Assembly (NCBI RefSeq): GCF_043195095.1
Contig: NZ_JBAFWN010000014.1
DNA: 64,000 bases
DNA from: NCEH01 sp043195095
GTDB lineage: Bacteria; Pseudomonadota; Alphaproteobacteria; Rhizobiales; Xanthobacteraceae
Strand: one strand, 5' to 3'
Shown here piece by piece: positions 44,237 through 53,458 of this stretch. Each line of letters begins with the position of its first letter. The first letter of the stretch is position 1. The position numbers were made by a program, and so were the translations under genes. The notes under the pieces were generated by a model. It was given only the letters and a program-made list of their open reading frames with translations, searched no databases and was not told where the DNA came from.

Positions 44237-45331
44237 TCAGCCAAGCCGGCCAGCGGGGAATATGGCGTCCGAGCGATCGACCGGGCTCGGCGCGGACAGG
44301 ATCCATGCGGTCTGCCCGAGGCGGGCGGCGCCCGCATCGTGCGCGGCGCTGGCAAGGCGCGCCGCCGGCACAGCATCGGCCTTGATGATGACATTGATGT
44401 CGAAATCGAACTCCAGCCCGCAATAGAGCCGCACCAGATCCACGATGCGGTTGGATTCCGGCCCGCCGGGCAGCAGGTCCTGCAGGCCGTCGCCGTCCAC
44501 CGGGCCGATCACCACGCGGAAGCAATCCTGCGCCGCCCAGGCGCGCGACCCGAGCATGGCGCTGGAATCGAGCCGGCAGTGGAGACCCTGCGGCGCGCCC
44601 GCGGACGGCAGGCGCGTCTGTTCGGACGGGGCCACGGACAGCCAGCCGCCGACGAAGGAGACGATCGAGACCGGGTGCGCCAGTTCATTCACCAGCAGCG
44701 CCTCGAGCCCGGACATGGGCCGCGCCTCGCTCGCGAACAGGCCCGCATGGTGCAACACCACCTCGTCCGCCAGCGCGAGACGGTCGTGCAGCGCCGGCGG
44801 GCTGAGCCCCACCAAAGCGCGCAGGACGATAGTGAAGGGGTCGGGCGCCTTGGGCGTGCGCTGCTCGTGGGAGGCGGCGAGCCGGTACTTGGTGGAGGCA
44901 CGATAGAATTGGGTCACCGCCCGGTGCTGGAAGATGTCCAGGAAGGCGGCGAAGGCGGGATTCTTCTCGTGCAGGCTCTGGGTCGCGAGATTAGTGTAGC
45001 CGTAGGGCATCACGCCGAGCGGCCCGATGAGGCCAAACAGGGCGACCGTGAGCTGCACCGGCCCTTCGCCCTGCGGGGCGACCGCACGGGTGATGGTGGC
45101 GGTGGGATATTTGAGCGAGGGCTCGGAAACGAAGCGCACCGCGTCCAGATGCACATCCCGCTCGTCGCCGAAGGCGGACGACCAGCTGCCGCGCTGATCG
45201 TGCCGCGGCCCCTGTTTGTCGCGCCACCGCCGCTCCAGCACGCGCACCGCCTGGATCAGGTCGAAGCTCTCCGGCGCGGCGATGAGCTGCTCGATTACAG
45301 TAGCGGACGGTATCCGGCGCGAGCGGGCCAT
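44237..45331 (-). CDS. tssG: T6SS baseplate subunit TssG
   Basis: The 364-residue protein has the TssG/VasB pattern: ESFDLIQAVRVLERRW, VRFVSEPSLKYPTATI, FGLIGPLGVMPYGYTNL, and FLDIFQHRAVTQFYRA. It forms the baseplate wedge with TssE, TssF and TssK. The start overlaps the end of tssF by about 36 bases. The ATG at 45331 is preferred over the GTG at 45337. The order tssE-tssF-tssG is the usual T6SS module. Confidence 0.95.
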   Translation of the reverse strand: MARSRRIPSATVIEQLIAAPESFDLIQAVRVLERRWRDKQGPRHDQRGSWSSAFGDERDVHLDAVRFVSEPSLKYPTATITRAVAPQGEGPVQLTVALFGLIGPLGVMPYGYTNLATQSLHEKNPAFAAFLDIFQHRAVTQFYRASTKYRLAASHEQRTPKAPDPFTIVLRALVGLSPPALHDRLALADEVVLHHAGLFASEARPMSGLEALLVNELAHPVSIVSFVGGWLSVAPSEQTRLPSAGAPQGLHCRLDSSAMLGSRAWAAQDCFRVVIGPVDGDGLQDLLPGGPESNRIVDLVRLYCGLEFDFDINVIIKADAVPAARLASAAHDAGAARLGQTAWILSAPSPVDRSDAIFPAGRLG

Positions 45332-47133
45332 GTGCACAGGGTTCCTGACTGTCCCTTGATCGTGGCGGTCAGCCGCGTGAAGGAATTGATGGAGGCATAG
45401 AGCCCGAAGAACTGGTCCAGCACCATGGCGAAGAGGAACATGGAGCTGCCGCTGAAATTGGCGGGATCGAACTCGATGCCGATGTCGATGCCGCGACAGA
45501 TGGCGTCGCCCCAGGCCACATCACCCGGCCGCACCGGCGCGCGCGCCGTGCCGCGCTGGGCGGTCAGCTCGACGATGCCGTCGATCAGCCGGTAGCTCTC
45601 GGCGGAATCGCGGAAATCATAGAGCCGCAGGATTTCCTTCAGCGCTTCCAGGCCATGGGCGCCGGAAATCGAGAGATGATTGAGCAGCAGATGCGACACC
45701 AGCTGCCAGCGATGCCCCTGCCCTGGCCCAAGGCGCAGCGTGCGCGTGGGGGGCGAAATGCAGCTGATCTCGCCCACCGTGCCGATGCCGTGCACAGGCT
45801 TGAGGTAAGGATGTCCGCCGCCATAGGGCAGCTTGGAGGGCAGGTCGCGGTTGAGGCACAGCGTCTCCAGCGAGACCACCCAATCCTGCTGTCCGGTCGG
45901 GTCGCGATCGAGATCGACGAACGAGAGAAACACCTCCGTGCCCGGATCGCGCCCACCGGCGGGCCGGCGGGATGCGGCCCAATAGGCCGGGGCATTCACC
46001 TCGCGGCCGGAGCGACGGCGGGCATAGAACGGCAGCACGGGCCGCTGCTCGCCATCGGCGTCGGTGCCGATGACCGAGAGGATGGAGTGCACCTCTAGCA
46101 CCCCCTGCCGGCGGGCATCGGGAATGACGCGATGCTCATAGCGGTTCTGCGAGAGCACCATCGGCTCCGCGCGCTGGGGAAACAGATTGATGATGGGGGT
46201 GCAGCCGAGCGCGAACAATTCGCGCGAGACGGTGCGCTCCAGCGTCACGTCGGTGCGGTCGAAATAAAAGAACACATCCATCGCCGCGCCCGCGTCGCGC
46301 AGCACCTTGGCGGAAAGGTCGATGTCGAAGAACAGGAACTTCTCGGGGAAGACGAAGAATTCGGTCAACAGGCGATAGGCATGTTGGGACTGCGGAGGAT
46401 AGGGCAGCATGTTGTCTTCGGCGGCGAATCCCACCGGCGAGACCGCGCTTGGCGGCAGGATCACCGGATTCTGGTCGCCCACCCCGTCCGCCAGGGCGAT
46501 GGAGACGGTGTTGTTCAGGATGAATTGCTGGAGCGTGTAGACCTGATGCGGCTGGCCGCGCAGATACACCCGCAGCTTGTCGGGCTGAAGCTGGGTGAAG
46601 GTGACGCCGGGCGTGGTGCAGGCAAGCGAGAGACGCAGCACGGCGGCCGCACCTTCTGCGGCGGGATTGGGCGGCGCCACCAGCGGGCGGCCGGTCATCG
46701 AGGCGTCGTTCAGCACGATCGGCCAGAGCGTCACGGGATAGCGGGTGCGGAAGCGGCAGACCTCGCCCTGCACCGCCTCCGATTCCAATTCGGTGTCGGC
46801 GGGAATGAGCTGCGGCCCGGTCATCTCCGCCTTGGGTTGGAACTGCACCGTCGCCATGGAAGGGATGGGCGCGAGATAATGCGGGTAGAGCACTTCCAGC
46901 AGCGCATTCACCAGCTCGGGAAATTCGTCGTCGAGCTTGCGGCCGATGCGGGCGTTGAGGAAGGCGACGCCCTCCATGAGGCGCGCCACATGGGGATCGT
47001 CGATGGCATCGCCCGACAGGCGCAGATGGCCCGCGATCTTCGGATTGGCGCTGGCGAACTCGCTCGCCATCTGCCGCAGATAAGCGATCTCGCGGTTGTA
47101 ATAGGACAGAAGATCGTCAGTCACTGCGTGCAC
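45295..47133 (-). CDS. tssF: T6SS baseplate subunit TssF
   Basis: The 612-residue protein begins TDDLLSYYNREIAYLRQMASEFASANPKIAGHL and has DDPHVARLMEGVAFLNARI and DEFPELVNALLEVLYPHYLAPIPSM, diagnostic for TssF/ImpG. It is the largest wedge component. The frame starts with a GTG at 47133 or 47124, overlapping the end of tssE; it overlaps tssG at its own end. Confidence 0.96.
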   Translation of the reverse strand: MHAVTDDLLSYYNREIAYLRQMASEFASANPKIAGHLRLSGDAIDDPHVARLMEGVAFLNARIGRKLDDEFPELVNALLEVLYPHYLAPIPSMATVQFQPKAEMTGPQLIPADTELESEAVQGEVCRFRTRYPVTLWPIVLNDASMTGRPLVAPPNPAAEGAAAVLRLSLACTTPGVTFTQLQPDKLRVYLRGQPHQVYTLQQFILNNTVSIALADGVGDQNPVILPPSAVSPVGFAAEDNMLPYPPQSQHAYRLLTEFFVFPEKFLFFDIDLSAKVLRDAGAAMDVFFYFDRTDVTLERTVSRELFALGCTPIINLFPQRAEPMVLSQNRYEHRVIPDARRQGVLEVHSILSVIGTDADGEQRPVLPFYARRRSGREVNAPAYWAASRRPAGGRDPGTEVFLSFVDLDRDPTGQQDWVVSLETLCLNRDLPSKLPYGGGHPYLKPVHGIGTVGEISCISPPTRTLRLGPGQGHRWQLVSHLLLNHLSISGAHGLEALKEILRLYDFRDSAESYRLIDGIVELTAQRGTARAPVRPGDVAWGDAICRGIDIGIEFDPANFSGSSMFLFAMVLDQFFGLYASINSFTRLTATIKGQSGTLCTWPARAGYRPLL

Positions 47134-47581
47134 TCGTAAGGGAGACCGTATTGCCGAGCGGGTCGATGAGGGTATCGAAGATCATGGGCTCGGGGGAGGG
47201 CTCGATCAGGATCTCCGCCTCGATGCGCATGCGCAGCGACCGGTCGCTGGAATCCACATTGGGCACCGCACTGACGCGCATGTTCGCGAGCCGCGGCTCC
47301 CATTGCCGGATGATGTCGCCGATCTCCTCCACCACCTGCGCGCGCCGCTGTTCCGTGGAGAGATTGACGGTGGACAGGCACATGACGCCGAAATTGACCA
47401 GCGAGGTGTCAAGCTCGGTCAGATCCGCCGCCCAGCCGATCACCCGCCGGTCGGTGTTCAGCAATTCCTCCAGGTCGCGCCGCAAGCCGTCGCGGAACGC
47501 GGCCACGGTGGGCCGGTCCGTGTCGAGCAGGCGGTCCACCAGCGAGAGACCGAGCGGGGCGAGCTGCTCCGGGCGCCTCAT
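47117..47581 (-). CDS. tssE: T6SS baseplate gp25-like subunit TssE
   Basis: The 154-residue protein is related to phage gp25 lysozyme-like baseplate proteins: LSLVDRLLDTD, LRRDLEELLNTDRR, VNFGV, and RRAQVVEEIGDIIRQWEPRLANMRV. It nucleates the sheath on the baseplate. The ATG overlaps the stop of the TagJ gene. Its C-terminus overlaps the tssF start. Confidence 0.94.
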   Translation of the reverse strand: MRRPEQLAPLGLSLVDRLLDTDRPTVAAFRDGLRRDLEELLNTDRRVIGWAADLTELDTSLVNFGVMCLSTVNLSTEQRRAQVVEEIGDIIRQWEPRLANMRVSAVPNVDSSDRSLRMRIEAEILIEPSPEPMIFDTLIDPLGNTVSLTSARSD

Positions 47582-48408
47582 GCGGCGGGAGCGTCCTGCT
47601 GCGCGGAAACCGCCGAGGTGAAGGCGAGCGCGCGCAGATCGAGGATCGAGACGCTCTCCTCACCCACCAGGAAGCAGCGCAGGCCCTGGCCGGTGACAAA
47701 GCCGGCGCGGTCCTCGATCCAATCGGTCTCGCGGCCGAGCCGCAGCGCCTCGCGCAGCTCGCCGGAAAGCACGGGATAGGTGGCGGGAACCACGACCTCG
47801 CCTTCCGGCCCGCCGCGCACGCTCATCTGGACCGTGCGCCAAGCGCTGTCGAGCGGACGGCTCGGCACGGTGAACACCGCCTCGTCCACCTGCTCAAGGG
47901 GAATCCAGAAATATTTGCCGGTCACGGTCATCACTTCGAAGATGCCGGCGGTGAGATCGTCGAGGTCGCGGAAATCCTCGAACGGCGCGCCGTCATGCGT
48001 GCCGCCGACCACCGGGCGGGCCTCCTCGGCGCGCGCGAGGCAGGCGCCGGCTTCATCGGCGCGGCCCTCGCGCAGATGCATCAAGGCTTCCAGGCGCAAG
48101 GTCACATGCTCGGGCGGCGTGCCGGCGAATTCCGGCAGGCGGCCTTCGGTCCACACCTGGCGGCGCGCCATGTCGGCGCGCACGAGCTGGCGCAACGCCG
48201 CGACGCGCACGGCGGTGGTGGGATCCTGGGTGGAGATGGCGTCGAACTGGCGTTCGGCCCGCTCCAGATCGCCGGCCACGCACAGCAGCTCGGCCAGCAG
48301 GCTGCGCCGCTGAATGTCCTGCGGGGCGGCCTTGACCTCGGCGTTGCCGGCGGCGATGGCGTCGCTCAGACGGCCGGCTTCAAAAAGCTTCAGCGCGGAT
48401 TCGGTCAT
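47578..48408 (-). CDS. tagJ: T6SS accessory protein TagJ (ImpE family)
   Basis: The 276-residue protein has an N-terminal TPR-like part (ALKLFEAGRLSDAIAAGNAEVKAAP, LLCVAGDLERAERQFDAI) and the ImpE domain (FWIPLEQVDEAVFTVP, RGGPEGEVVVPATYP). TagJ binds TssB and the ClpV ATPase in some systems, modulating sheath recycling. ClpV/TssH itself is not seen in the window. It sits between the second tssC and tssE. Confidence 0.92.
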   Translation of the reverse strand: MTESALKLFEAGRLSDAIAAGNAEVKAAPQDIQRRSLLAELLCVAGDLERAERQFDAISTQDPTTAVRVAALRQLVRADMARRQVWTEGRLPEFAGTPPEHVTLRLEALMHLREGRADEAGACLARAEEARPVVGGTHDGAPFEDFRDLDDLTAGIFEVMTVTGKYFWIPLEQVDEAVFTVPSRPLDSAWRTVQMSVRGGPEGEVVVPATYPVLSGELREALRLGRETDWIEDRAGFVTGQGLRCFLVGEESVSILDLRALAFTSAVSAQQDAPAA

Positions 48409-48431
48409 GGGAGACTCTCCTGGACGTCGGT

Positions 48432-50030
48432 TCAGCCGGTCCGCGACGCGGCGATGGCCACGTCCGTCACGAGCTTGAAGGTGGTGAAGATCTGGTCGAG
48501 CTGGAAATGCGGGCGCAGATGCATGACGCAGGCGAACGTGCCGGGGCGGCTCGGCACCGCCTTCACCTCGACGCTCGCCTCGCGCAGCGGGAAGCGGGCC
48601 TTCATGTCGGGGCCGGCATCGTCATTGCCGAGGCAATAGGAGTGCAGCCAGGTCTGGAGGTCGCGCTCGCACGCCTCGGCATTGACATAGGCGCCGATGC
48701 GATCGCGGATTTTCACCTTGGCATAATGGGCGAAGCGCGAGACGCACAGGATATAGCGCAGCATGGCCGAGAGGCGCGCGTTCACATTCGCCGCCGAATG
48801 TCCGCCCGCCGGCACCTTCTGGATCGACGGGCTGGAATGGAACACCAGATAGGGCGTGTCCTTGCAGACATTCACCGTCATGAAGCCCATCTGCCAGAGA
48901 TCGAACTCGGTCTGGTTGGCGATCGCAAGCTCGCTGCCGAAGCGATCCACCACGCCCGGCGTATCGGTTTCCGCGCTCGGCGCCTCGATGCCGGTGACGA
49001 GGCCGTTGTCGATCTCGTCGCGTCGCGTGCCGCAGATGTCCGCGAACCAGCCATGCAGGTCGAAAGCGCGGATCAGGACTTCGCCGAAGGGATAGATCGC
49101 GCTGCCCCAGCACATGTCGTCCTCGGTGAGGCCGCGCAGATCCTCGCGATAGCGAAAGCCGACCCCGCTGACGCCATCCTGGGTATAGGGCTTGCGCATG
49201 AGCACGCGCGGCAGCACCAGCCCGAGGAATCGCACATCGTCGGTGGCGCGCAGCCGCTCGAAACGGGCGTATTCGGCGCCGCGATAGAGCCCGCTCAGGC
49301 TGGGCAGGTGGCTCAGCTCGGAAAAACTGTCGAGGCCCAGCATCCGCGGGGAGGCACCAAGGATCGCCGGCGCAAAGGCGGCCGCGGCGACGCCCGCCAG
49401 CCCTGCGAGCCCGGCCACATCGTCGGTGGGGTGATCGAGCGTCGGGCGGTGCTGCACCTGGTAGTCGCACAGCAGCACGCCATAGGGCAGGCCGCCCGGC
49501 ATGCCGAATTCTTCGTTATAGACCTTGCCGAACAGGTGGCTCTGGTCGAAATCCGAGGCGCGGTCGAAATCGGCGCACACCTCGCTCCACGACAGGTTGA
49601 GCACACGCACCACGACCTTCTGGGCCGAGGCGGCGCAGGAGGCGAGATAGGCCAGCCCCCTCCAGGAGGCCTCGAGCGCGCGGAAGCGCTCGTGGTGCAG
49701 CACCGCGTTCAACTGGTCGGTGAGCAATTCGTCGAGAAACGCGATGTCGCGGTCGATCAGGCCGGCGAGGGCCGTGCCCTTGGGCATCTGCGCCAGGTCC
49801 TCGCCGAACCAGGCGATGAGGGCGCGCAGGGGATCGTCCTCGGCCAGAAACGCGGTCAGGCGCGCGTCATCGGCGCGTCCGAGCGCCATGTCGATGGCGT
49901 GGCGGCGCAGCGGCGACGGCAGCGGGACCAACAGGTCGAGATCCGACGCCCGTCCCGCGCCCGGCATGGGGCCGGGCCCGGAAGGCGATGCCTCCGGGCC
50001 CGGGTGCAGTTGGTCCACCAGGGAGTCCAA
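48432..50030 (-). CDS. Second TssC-like sheath protein
   Basis: The 532-residue protein is a TssC/VipB homologue with an extra 70-residue proline-rich N-terminus. It keeps FLDELLTDQLNAVLHHERFRALEASWRGLAYL, FDQSHLFGKVYNEEFGMPGGLPYGVLLCDY and the C-terminal RFPLREASVEVKAVPSRPGTFACVMHLRPHFQLD. It is clearly diverged from the canonical TssC encoded next to it. Agrobacterium also has two TssC proteins, so a mixed sheath or a specialised baseplate-side or cap ring is possible. It follows the first tssC by 30 bp. Confidence 0.92.
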   Translation of the reverse strand: MDSLVDQLHPGPEASPSGPGPMPGAGRASDLDLLVPLPSPLRRHAIDMALGRADDARLTAFLAEDDPLRALIAWFGEDLAQMPKGTALAGLIDRDIAFLDELLTDQLNAVLHHERFRALEASWRGLAYLASCAASAQKVVVRVLNLSWSEVCADFDRASDFDQSHLFGKVYNEEFGMPGGLPYGVLLCDYQVQHRPTLDHPTDDVAGLAGLAGVAAAAFAPAILGASPRMLGLDSFSELSHLPSLSGLYRGAEYARFERLRATDDVRFLGLVLPRVLMRKPYTQDGVSGVGFRYREDLRGLTEDDMCWGSAIYPFGEVLIRAFDLHGWFADICGTRRDEIDNGLVTGIEAPSAETDTPGVVDRFGSELAIANQTEFDLWQMGFMTVNVCKDTPYLVFHSSPSIQKVPAGGHSAANVNARLSAMLRYILCVSRFAHYAKVKIRDRIGAYVNAEACERDLQTWLHSYCLGNDDAGPDMKARFPLREASVEVKAVPSRPGTFACVMHLRPHFQLDQIFTTFKLVTDVAIAASRTG

Positions 50031-50060
50031 ACGGGTGTCCTCCCGTGGCGCTCAGTTCGT

Positions 50061-51557
50061 TCAGGACGCGGTCGGGATGCGGGCCACCATGCGCAGCGAG
50101 GTGGTCAGCTCTTCCATCTGCAGCCACGGACGCAACCAGGCGACCGCGTTGTAGGAACCGGGCTTGCCAGGGATCTCGCGCACTTCGACCTTGGCTTCGG
50201 CGAGCGGATACTTGGCCTTCATGTCCTGGCCGGCATCGGGATTGCCGTTGACGTAATTGATGATCCAGCGGTTCAGCCACTTCTCGCAATCGCTGGCTTC
50301 CATGAACGAGCCGACCTTGTCGCGTCCCATGATCTTCAGATAATGGGCGAAGCGCGAGGTGGCCATCATGTACGGCAGGCGCGCCGAGATCGCCGCATTG
50401 GCGGTCGCCTCGGGGCGGTCGTACTTCTTGGGCTTCTGGGTCGTCTGCGCGCCGAAGAACACGGCATAGTCCGTGCCCTTATAGTGGCAGAGCGGCAGGA
50501 AGCCGAGCTTGGACAGTTCAGCCTCGCGGCGATCGGTGATGCCGATTTCCGTCGGGCACTGCTGGTCGCTGTCGCCGTCGTCGGAGACGAACACGTGGCT
50601 CGGCAGGTTCTCCACCTTGCCGCCGCCCTCGGCGCCGCGGATGGCGGTGCACCAGCCGTGCTGGGCGAACGCGTCGGTCAGGCGCACGCCGAGCACATAG
50701 GCCGAGTTCATCCAGGTGTAGTCGGAATGGTTCATGGCGCGCGGCACGCCATTGACCACCGGGGCCTCCTCATAATCGAACGCTTCCACCGGCTTGGTGT
50801 CGGCGCCGTAGGGCAGGCGGGCGAGCGTGCGCGGCAGGGTCAGCGTGACGAAGCGGGAATCCTCGCTGTCGCGGAACGAGCGCCACTTGGCATATTCGAT
50901 GGAGTCGAAAATCTTCTCCAGGTCGCGCGGCTTGGACAGCTCGGTGTAATCATCGAAGCCGAACAGCTTGGGGCTGGAGGCGGCGATGAACGGGGCGAAC
51001 GCCGCGGCCGCCACGGAGGACATCTGCGTCAGCAGCTCGATGTCCTCGGGATGGTTGGAGAATTCGTAATCGCCGATGAGCGCGCCATAGGGCTCGCCGC
51101 CGGGGCTGCCGAACTCGGTCTCGTAGATCTTCTTGAAGATCGTGCTCTGGTCGAATTCGGAAGACTTGGTGAGGCTCTTGTAGAGCTCTTTCTTGGTGCA
51201 GTTCATGACGCGGATCTTCATGCCCGCGCCGGTTTCCGAATTCATCACCAGATAGTTCAGGCCACGCCAGGTGCCTTCCAGCTTCTGGAAGTCGGGGTGG
51301 TGCATGATGGCGTTGAGCTGGGTCGAGATCTTCGCGTCAATGCCCTTGATGGCATTGTTGATGGTCTGCGACAGATTCTTGGAATAGGTGACCGTGCCGG
51401 ACATGGCTTCGCGGGTGAAGGTGCGCAGCAGTTCGGCGGTGCGGTCGGGATCAGTCTGCTTGGTGGCAGCGATCGCCTGGTCGAGGAAGGAGGGGGTACC
51501 GGCTTCGGCGACTGCGCCCTCCGGGGCGGCGCCGTCCTGGGTCTGAGCGTCGGCCAT
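50061..51557 (-). CDS. tssC: T6SS sheath large subunit TssC
   Basis: The 498-residue protein is the canonical large sheath protein: LDAKISTQLNAIMHHPDFQ-like KISTQLNAIMHHPDFQKLE, TWRGLNYLVMNSETG, FDQSTIFKKIYETEFGSPGGEPYGALIGDYEF, and the C-terminal EVREIPGKPGSYNAVAWLRPWLQMEELT. With TssB it forms the contractile sheath. It starts 2 bases after tssB. The start at 51557 gives MADAQTQDG and is preceded by AGGAGGG. Confidence 0.97.
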   Translation of the reverse strand: MADAQTQDGAAPEGAVAEAGTPSFLDQAIAATKQTDPDRTAELLRTFTREAMSGTVTYSKNLSQTINNAIKGIDAKISTQLNAIMHHPDFQKLEGTWRGLNYLVMNSETGAGMKIRVMNCTKKELYKSLTKSSEFDQSTIFKKIYETEFGSPGGEPYGALIGDYEFSNHPEDIELLTQMSSVAAAAFAPFIAASSPKLFGFDDYTELSKPRDLEKIFDSIEYAKWRSFRDSEDSRFVTLTLPRTLARLPYGADTKPVEAFDYEEAPVVNGVPRAMNHSDYTWMNSAYVLGVRLTDAFAQHGWCTAIRGAEGGGKVENLPSHVFVSDDGDSDQQCPTEIGITDRREAELSKLGFLPLCHYKGTDYAVFFGAQTTQKPKKYDRPEATANAAISARLPYMMATSRFAHYLKIMGRDKVGSFMEASDCEKWLNRWIINYVNGNPDAGQDMKAKYPLAEAKVEVREIPGKPGSYNAVAWLRPWLQMEELTTSLRMVARIPTAS

Positions 51558-51559
51558 GA

Positions 51560-52078
51560 TCAGCCCTCCTTCTTTTCGGTTTCGGCTTCGAGCCCGAGCT
51601 GGCTGCTCAGCGTCTTCAGATCTTCTTCCTTGGTCAGGATCTGCTCAAGCAGGCTTTCCAGGTTTTCCGAGCGATCGGCCTTGGAGAGCAGGTCGCGCAG
51701 CTGGTCGCGCGCTTCCATCAGCTTGCGCAGGGGCTCGACGCGCTGGACCACGGAGGCCGGATCGAAATCGTCCATCGACTTGAAGCCGAGCTCGACCATC
51801 ATCTGGCTGCCGTCGTCGGCGAGGGTGTTGTCCACCTTGATCTTCAGGCCAGGGGTCATGCGCGCCAGGATCTGGTCGAAATTGTCCCGGTCGATCTGGA
51901 TGAACTTGCGATCATTCAGCGGCTTCAGCGGCTCGGTGGGATCGCCCGAGAAATCGCCGAGCACGCCGACAACGAAGGGCAGTTCCTTCTGGACGACCGC
52001 GCCCTCGGTCTCGACATCATAGGTGATGTGGACACGCGGCTTGCGCACGCGGTTTAGCTTTTCGTGAATGCTGGGCAT
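51560..52078 (-). CDS. tssB: T6SS sheath small subunit TssB
   Basis: The 172-residue protein opens MPSIHEKLNRVRKPRVHITYDVETEGAVVQKELPFVVGVLGDFSG, typical of TssB/VipA, and has LKPLNDRKFIQIDRDNFDQIL and AEGSLRDLLSK-like LRDLLSKADRSENLE. It pairs with TssC in the sheath. The gene lies 76 bp past tssA. Confidence 0.97.
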   Translation of the reverse strand: MPSIHEKLNRVRKPRVHITYDVETEGAVVQKELPFVVGVLGDFSGDPTEPLKPLNDRKFIQIDRDNFDQILARMTPGLKIKVDNTLADDGSQMMVELGFKSMDDFDPASVVQRVEPLRKLMEARDQLRDLLSKADRSENLESLLEQILTKEEDLKTLSSQLGLEAETEKKEG

Positions 52079-52154
52079 TGCGCTTCAACCCCTTGTTCTC
52101 GGCTACGCAGTTGGCGTTACGATTTCCGACATCCGGCGCTGCGGCCGGGCGCGG

Positions 52155-53276
52155 TCAACTCTCCACTTCCGGCGCCTTCAGGCCGGAGGCAATGTAGAAA
52201 TACCGGCGGGCATCATGGTCGATGATCAGCTCGTCCAGGAGCTGGGCGAGCGGCATCCGCCCGCGCCGCACGATCTCCTCCAGCGTGTAGGAAATCGGCG
52301 AATGCGGCTCATGCTCGCGGAAATAGGCGGCGATCCGCAAGATCTGCCGCAACGCGTCCTCGCGGTTCGAGGGCGTGCCGAAAGCCGCCGGTGTGCCGCT
52401 TGGCGTGGCGCCGGCGGCGCCCTCTTCCCCAGGAGCCTCGGATTGGGAGGGGTGCATCTCGTTCTGCTGCGCGGCCTGCGCCAGCTTGTCAGAGGCGAAC
52501 ACCCGCACCGCTTCCAGGATGCCGGTGAGCACGCCGCGAATGGTGCCGGCCGGGGGAGCATCGCGCCCCACATGGACGCTGAACGCCTCGGACAGCGCGT
52601 TCAGCGCCTCCAGGCAGGCTTCGAGCTCGGCCACGAGATTGGAATAGAAGGAGGCCGGCGTCGCCTGCACCGAAGCGGTGAAGGCGTCGAGCGTCAGCCC
52701 GCCCGCCGCGAGCCGCGCATCGCGCTTGGCCTGGTCGGCAATGTGGACGATATCGTTCGCCTGCTCATACTGCCAGAAGGCATAGGCCGGATCGCCGGCG
52801 GTGATCGGCAGCTTACGCAGCGGCTGGATCAGCGTGCCCTGGCCGTCCACGCCATTGAGGCCGATGAACGGCGCGAGTCGGGCCTCGTTCCCATCCTCGT
52901 CGGGCAGCGGGTGGATGCCCTCCCAGAAGGTGCTCACCAAGCCTTCGGCCGCCTTCAGCGCGGTATAGAGGCCGCTAAAGCCGTCGATCCGCACCATGCC
53001 TTCGATCATCCAGGCCATGACCTCGAGGTCCTTGCCCTCCACGGACAGGATCTCCCCCGACAGATCGACCACGTCGCTCCACTCTTGGATGGGGGGCGCG
53101 CCGTCATTGTCGACATCGTTGGCGCGCTCGGTGCGCCGGGCCATGGCGCGCGCGTCCTTCACCCGCAGATAGCGCGAAGTCACCGAGATATCGGCGCGCG
53201 GATCGGTGCCGCAAGGCGCCTCCTCGCTGATGGGCTGAAGCAGAACTTCAGGATCAAAAGTGGTTGTAATGGCCAT
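52155..53276 (-). CDS. tssA: T6SS assembly cap TssA
   Basis: The 373-residue protein has the ImpA N-terminal domain (LLQPISEEAPCGTDPR, WSDVVDLSGEILSVEGKDLEVMAWMIEGMVRIDGFSGLY) and a C-terminal segment SNREDALRQILRIAAYFREHEPHSPISYTLEEIVRRGRMPL, as in short TssA proteins. TssA caps the growing sheath and links it to the baseplate. It is the first gene after the 182-bp gap downstream of tssM, so a separate promoter may serve tssA-tssB-tssC. Confidence 0.93.
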   Translation of the reverse strand: MAITTTFDPEVLLQPISEEAPCGTDPRADISVTSRYLRVKDARAMARRTERANDVDNDGAPPIQEWSDVVDLSGEILSVEGKDLEVMAWMIEGMVRIDGFSGLYTALKAAEGLVSTFWEGIHPLPDEDGNEARLAPFIGLNGVDGQGTLIQPLRKLPITAGDPAYAFWQYEQANDIVHIADQAKRDARLAAGGLTLDAFTASVQATPASFYSNLVAELEACLEALNALSEAFSVHVGRDAPPAGTIRGVLTGILEAVRVFASDKLAQAAQQNEMHPSQSEAPGEEGAAGATPSGTPAAFGTPSNREDALRQILRIAAYFREHEPHSPISYTLEEIVRRGRMPLAQLLDELIIDHDARRYFYIASGLKAPEVES

Positions 53277-53458
53277 GGGTTACCGAGCGTGCCCTAGATG
53301 TGCTGCACCCGATTGTCGATGCGCGCAGTCGCATCGCCGTCGCATCGGGAAATACGCTATCGGATGTGTCGGCTGGAAGCTAGGCCGGAGACCAAAACAC
53401 CATTGTGACAGCGCAATATTTGTGCGGGCGTGGAATTGTGCAGTGCAAGCAGAAGTTA
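53277..53458 (-). promoter_or_regulatory. Intergenic gap before tssA, possible internal promoter
   Basis: This 182-bp gap is the largest inside the T6SS locus apart from the hcp-vgrG gap, which is similar. It is less GC-rich than its flanks and could hold a promoter for the tssA operon. I see no convincing sigma54 or sigma70 match. Confidence 0.35.
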
